This document shows, in pieces, positions 3,989-5,294 of a DNA stretch of 5,294 bases (the stretch's first letter is position 1; each line of letters begins with the position of its first letter). Location of the stretch: the NCBI GenBank assembly GCA_003511945.1, contig DOJA01000208.1, forward strand, positions 1 to 5,294, written 5' to 3'. The DNA comes from Phycisphaerales bacterium (lineage in GTDB: Bacteria; Planctomycetota; Phycisphaerae; Phycisphaerales; UBA1924). Under the pieces are notes generated by a model, which worked only from the letters and a program-made list of their open reading frames with translations, had not been told where the DNA came from and made no database searches. A program made the position numbers and the translations under genes.

Positions 3989-5294
3989 CTACTTCCCGAT
4001 GCAGAAGGTTGCGAAGATGCGCCCGAGGACCTCGTCGGGGGAGATGGCGCCGCTGATCTGGCCCAGGTGGTCGAGGGCGGTTCGGAGCGCGCTGGCGGCG
4101 AGTTCGGGTCGCTCGGCGGCGGCGAGCGCATCGTCGATCGCGGCGCGGGCGTTGATCAGCGAGACGCGGTGGCGCGCGGGGACGCCCGAAGGCGGGCCGG
4201 GAGCAGCGCGGGCGGCGTCGGCGATGGCGTGGCGCAGGGCGGCGAAGTTGCGCCGGTCGAGCGCACAGACCGCCAGCGCGCCGGGGTCGGGTCCGAGCGC
4301 GGGAAGGTCGGCCTTGGTGCGCAGGCGCAGCACGGGGACACCGGGAGCGATGTCCGAGGGGGGGCGGTCGAAGCGCCCGGAGGGATCGCACCACACGACG
4401 ACGGCGGCGGAGGCGATCGCCTCGCGGGCGGCGCGCCGGGCGGCGGTGTCGGCGGCGGAGCGCGGGGCGAGGGTGCCGTCGAGCCCCGGCAGGTCGATCA
4501 GGCGCACGCTGCAGGGTGTCCAGGGCGAGTCGTCCACGACCAGCGGCTCGACGAGCGCATCGCGCGTCGTGCCCGGCTCCTCGGAGGCGACGGCGCGCTC
4601 CTGTCCGAGCAGAGCGTTGAAGAGAGTGGACTTGCCGGCGTTCGGGGGGCCGACCAGGACGACGGCGGGGGGCTGCGCGTCGGGCTCGCTGCGGGCGCCG
4701 GGGCCGATGAGCGCGTCGATGGCGTGCGTCAGCGCGAGTGTGCGGGCGCGGAGGGCATCGGCGGAGATGGCGACGACCGCGTCCTGGTCGGTGAAGTCGA
4801 TGCCCGCCTCGACGAGGGCGAGGATGTTGGCGGCGTCGTCGGCAAGGGCGCGGTAGGCGGCCCCGAGTTCGCCAGAAAGCAGGCGTGCGGCGCCCGCGAG
4901 TTCCTCGCTGGTGCGCGCGCCGATCACCGCGCCGACCCCCTCGGCCTGCTCGGCGGTCAGGCGCCCGTGCAGGAACGCGCGGGCGGTGAACTCCCCCGGC
5001 TGGGCCGGGCGCACCCCCGCCACGGCGCACAGGGCGTCCAGCACGCGGTCGGCGAGCGCGGGGATCCCGGGGAGGATCAGCTCCGCGCCGTGCTCGCCCG
5101 TGTAGGAGCGCGGGGCGTGGAAGAGGAGGAGCCGCGCGGGCAGGGTGTGCTCGCCCAGAGGTCCGGCGAGCCGGAAGCGCACGATGTGGGCGCCCGGGGC
5201 TGGGGGGATCGACTCGAGGACCGACGCAAGAGCGGCGCGGGTGTCCGGTCCCGAGAGGCGGAGGATGGACCGGGGGGAGTGGGTGGCGTGGGGG
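3989..5294 (-). CDS. mnmE: tRNA uridine-5-carboxymethylaminomethyl modification GTPase MnmE, 5' end cut by window
   Basis: MnmE (TrmE) works with MnmG to place cmnm5 or nm5 groups on U34 of certain tRNAs, using methylene-THF, glycine or ammonium, GTP and K+. The window holds 434 codons plus stop; E. coli MnmE has 454 residues. The frame stays open to the right edge with the family N-terminal motif RSILRLSGPDT at fragment residues 8-18, so only about ten residues are missing. GTG 5182 is therefore not the true start. The folate-binding N-domain is present (QPGEFTARAFLHGRL near 98-112). G-domain motifs are G1 GPPNAGKS (215-222, keeping the K+-binding Asn), G2 GTTRD (241-245), an unusual G3 DLPGL (267-271; normally DTAGL), and G4 TKAD (326-329; normally NKxD). 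The C-terminal FCIGK (430-434), carrying the conserved Cys, is intact. No residue clearly aligns with the catalytic Glu282 of E. coli. glyA follows on the same strand after 440 nt. Confidence 0.96.
   Translation of the reverse strand, partial: PHATHSPRSILRLSGPDTRAALASVLESIPPAPGAHIVRFRLAGPLGEHTLPARLLLFHAPRSYTGEHGAELILPGIPALADRVLDALCAVAGVRPAQPGEFTARAFLHGRLTAEQAEGVGAVIGARTSEELAGAARLLSGELGAAYRALADDAANILALVEAGIDFTDQDAVVAISADALRARTLALTHAIDALIGPGARSEPDAQPPAVVLVGPPNAGKSTLFNALLGQERAVASEEPGTTRDALVEPLVVDDSPWTPCSVRLIDLPGLDGTLAPRSAADTAARRAAREAIASAAVVVWCDPSGRFDRPPSDIAPGVPVLRLRTKADLPALGPDPGALAVCALDRRNFAALRHAIADAARAAPGPPSGVPARHRVSLINARAAIDDALAAAERPELAASALRTALDHLGQISGAISPDEVLGRIFATFCIGK

Noticed and set aside
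3636..4856. Plus-strand ORF of 406 codons across the gap and antisense to mnmE
   Set aside because: It shows no domain and low-complexity Ala, Ser and Arg content; mnmE on the other strand is certain.
3989..5182. MnmE starting at GTG 5182
   Set aside because: The frame continues upstream to the window edge with the conserved N-terminal motif ILRLSGPDT, so this GTG is internal.

Overview
The window is very GC-rich bacterial DNA. It carries five protein-coding genes, one of them cut by the right edge, and an unusual amount of repeat and hairpin structure between them. A member of the Planctomycetota, perhaps Phycisphaerae, is my best guess. The clues are the composition, the small exported protein with a CBM9-like domain, and the paired GC-rich dyads at a gene end. 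An MnmE gene argues against most Actinobacteria, which lack it. The lineage is an inference and was not tested by any search.

Layout, left to right. Positions 1-78 hold a G-run stretch and no gene. A 5-formyltetrahydrofolate cyclo-ligase gene lies on the minus strand (681 to 79), with a parS-like palindrome over its start. The divergent intergenic region (about 690-889) is almost filled by nine to ten tandem copies of a 16-17 bp unit. trmL follows on the plus strand (890-1408), then a small exported protein with a CBM9-like domain (1470-2156). Two sister hairpins lie between that gene and the convergent glyA (3548 to 2241, minus). A 440-nt gap (3549-3988) has no convincing ORF but many stable hairpins. 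The window ends with mnmE (minus, 5294 to 3989), which lacks only its first few residues.

How the genes fit together. Four of the five meet at one-carbon metabolism and the tRNA wobble base. GlyA converts serine and THF to glycine and 5,10-methylene-THF. MnmE (with MnmG, not in this window) uses methylene-THF and glycine to make cmnm5U34. The cyclo-ligase returns 5-formyl-THF, an SHMT inhibitor, to the active folate pool. TrmL 2'-O-methylates nucleotide 34 of tRNA-Leu, including the cmnm5U34 isoacceptor. The exported protein is the odd one out. The best leads outside the genes are the parS-like site, the tandem array in the divergent promoter region, the twin hairpins with a compensatory base-pair change, and the structured gap upstream of glyA.
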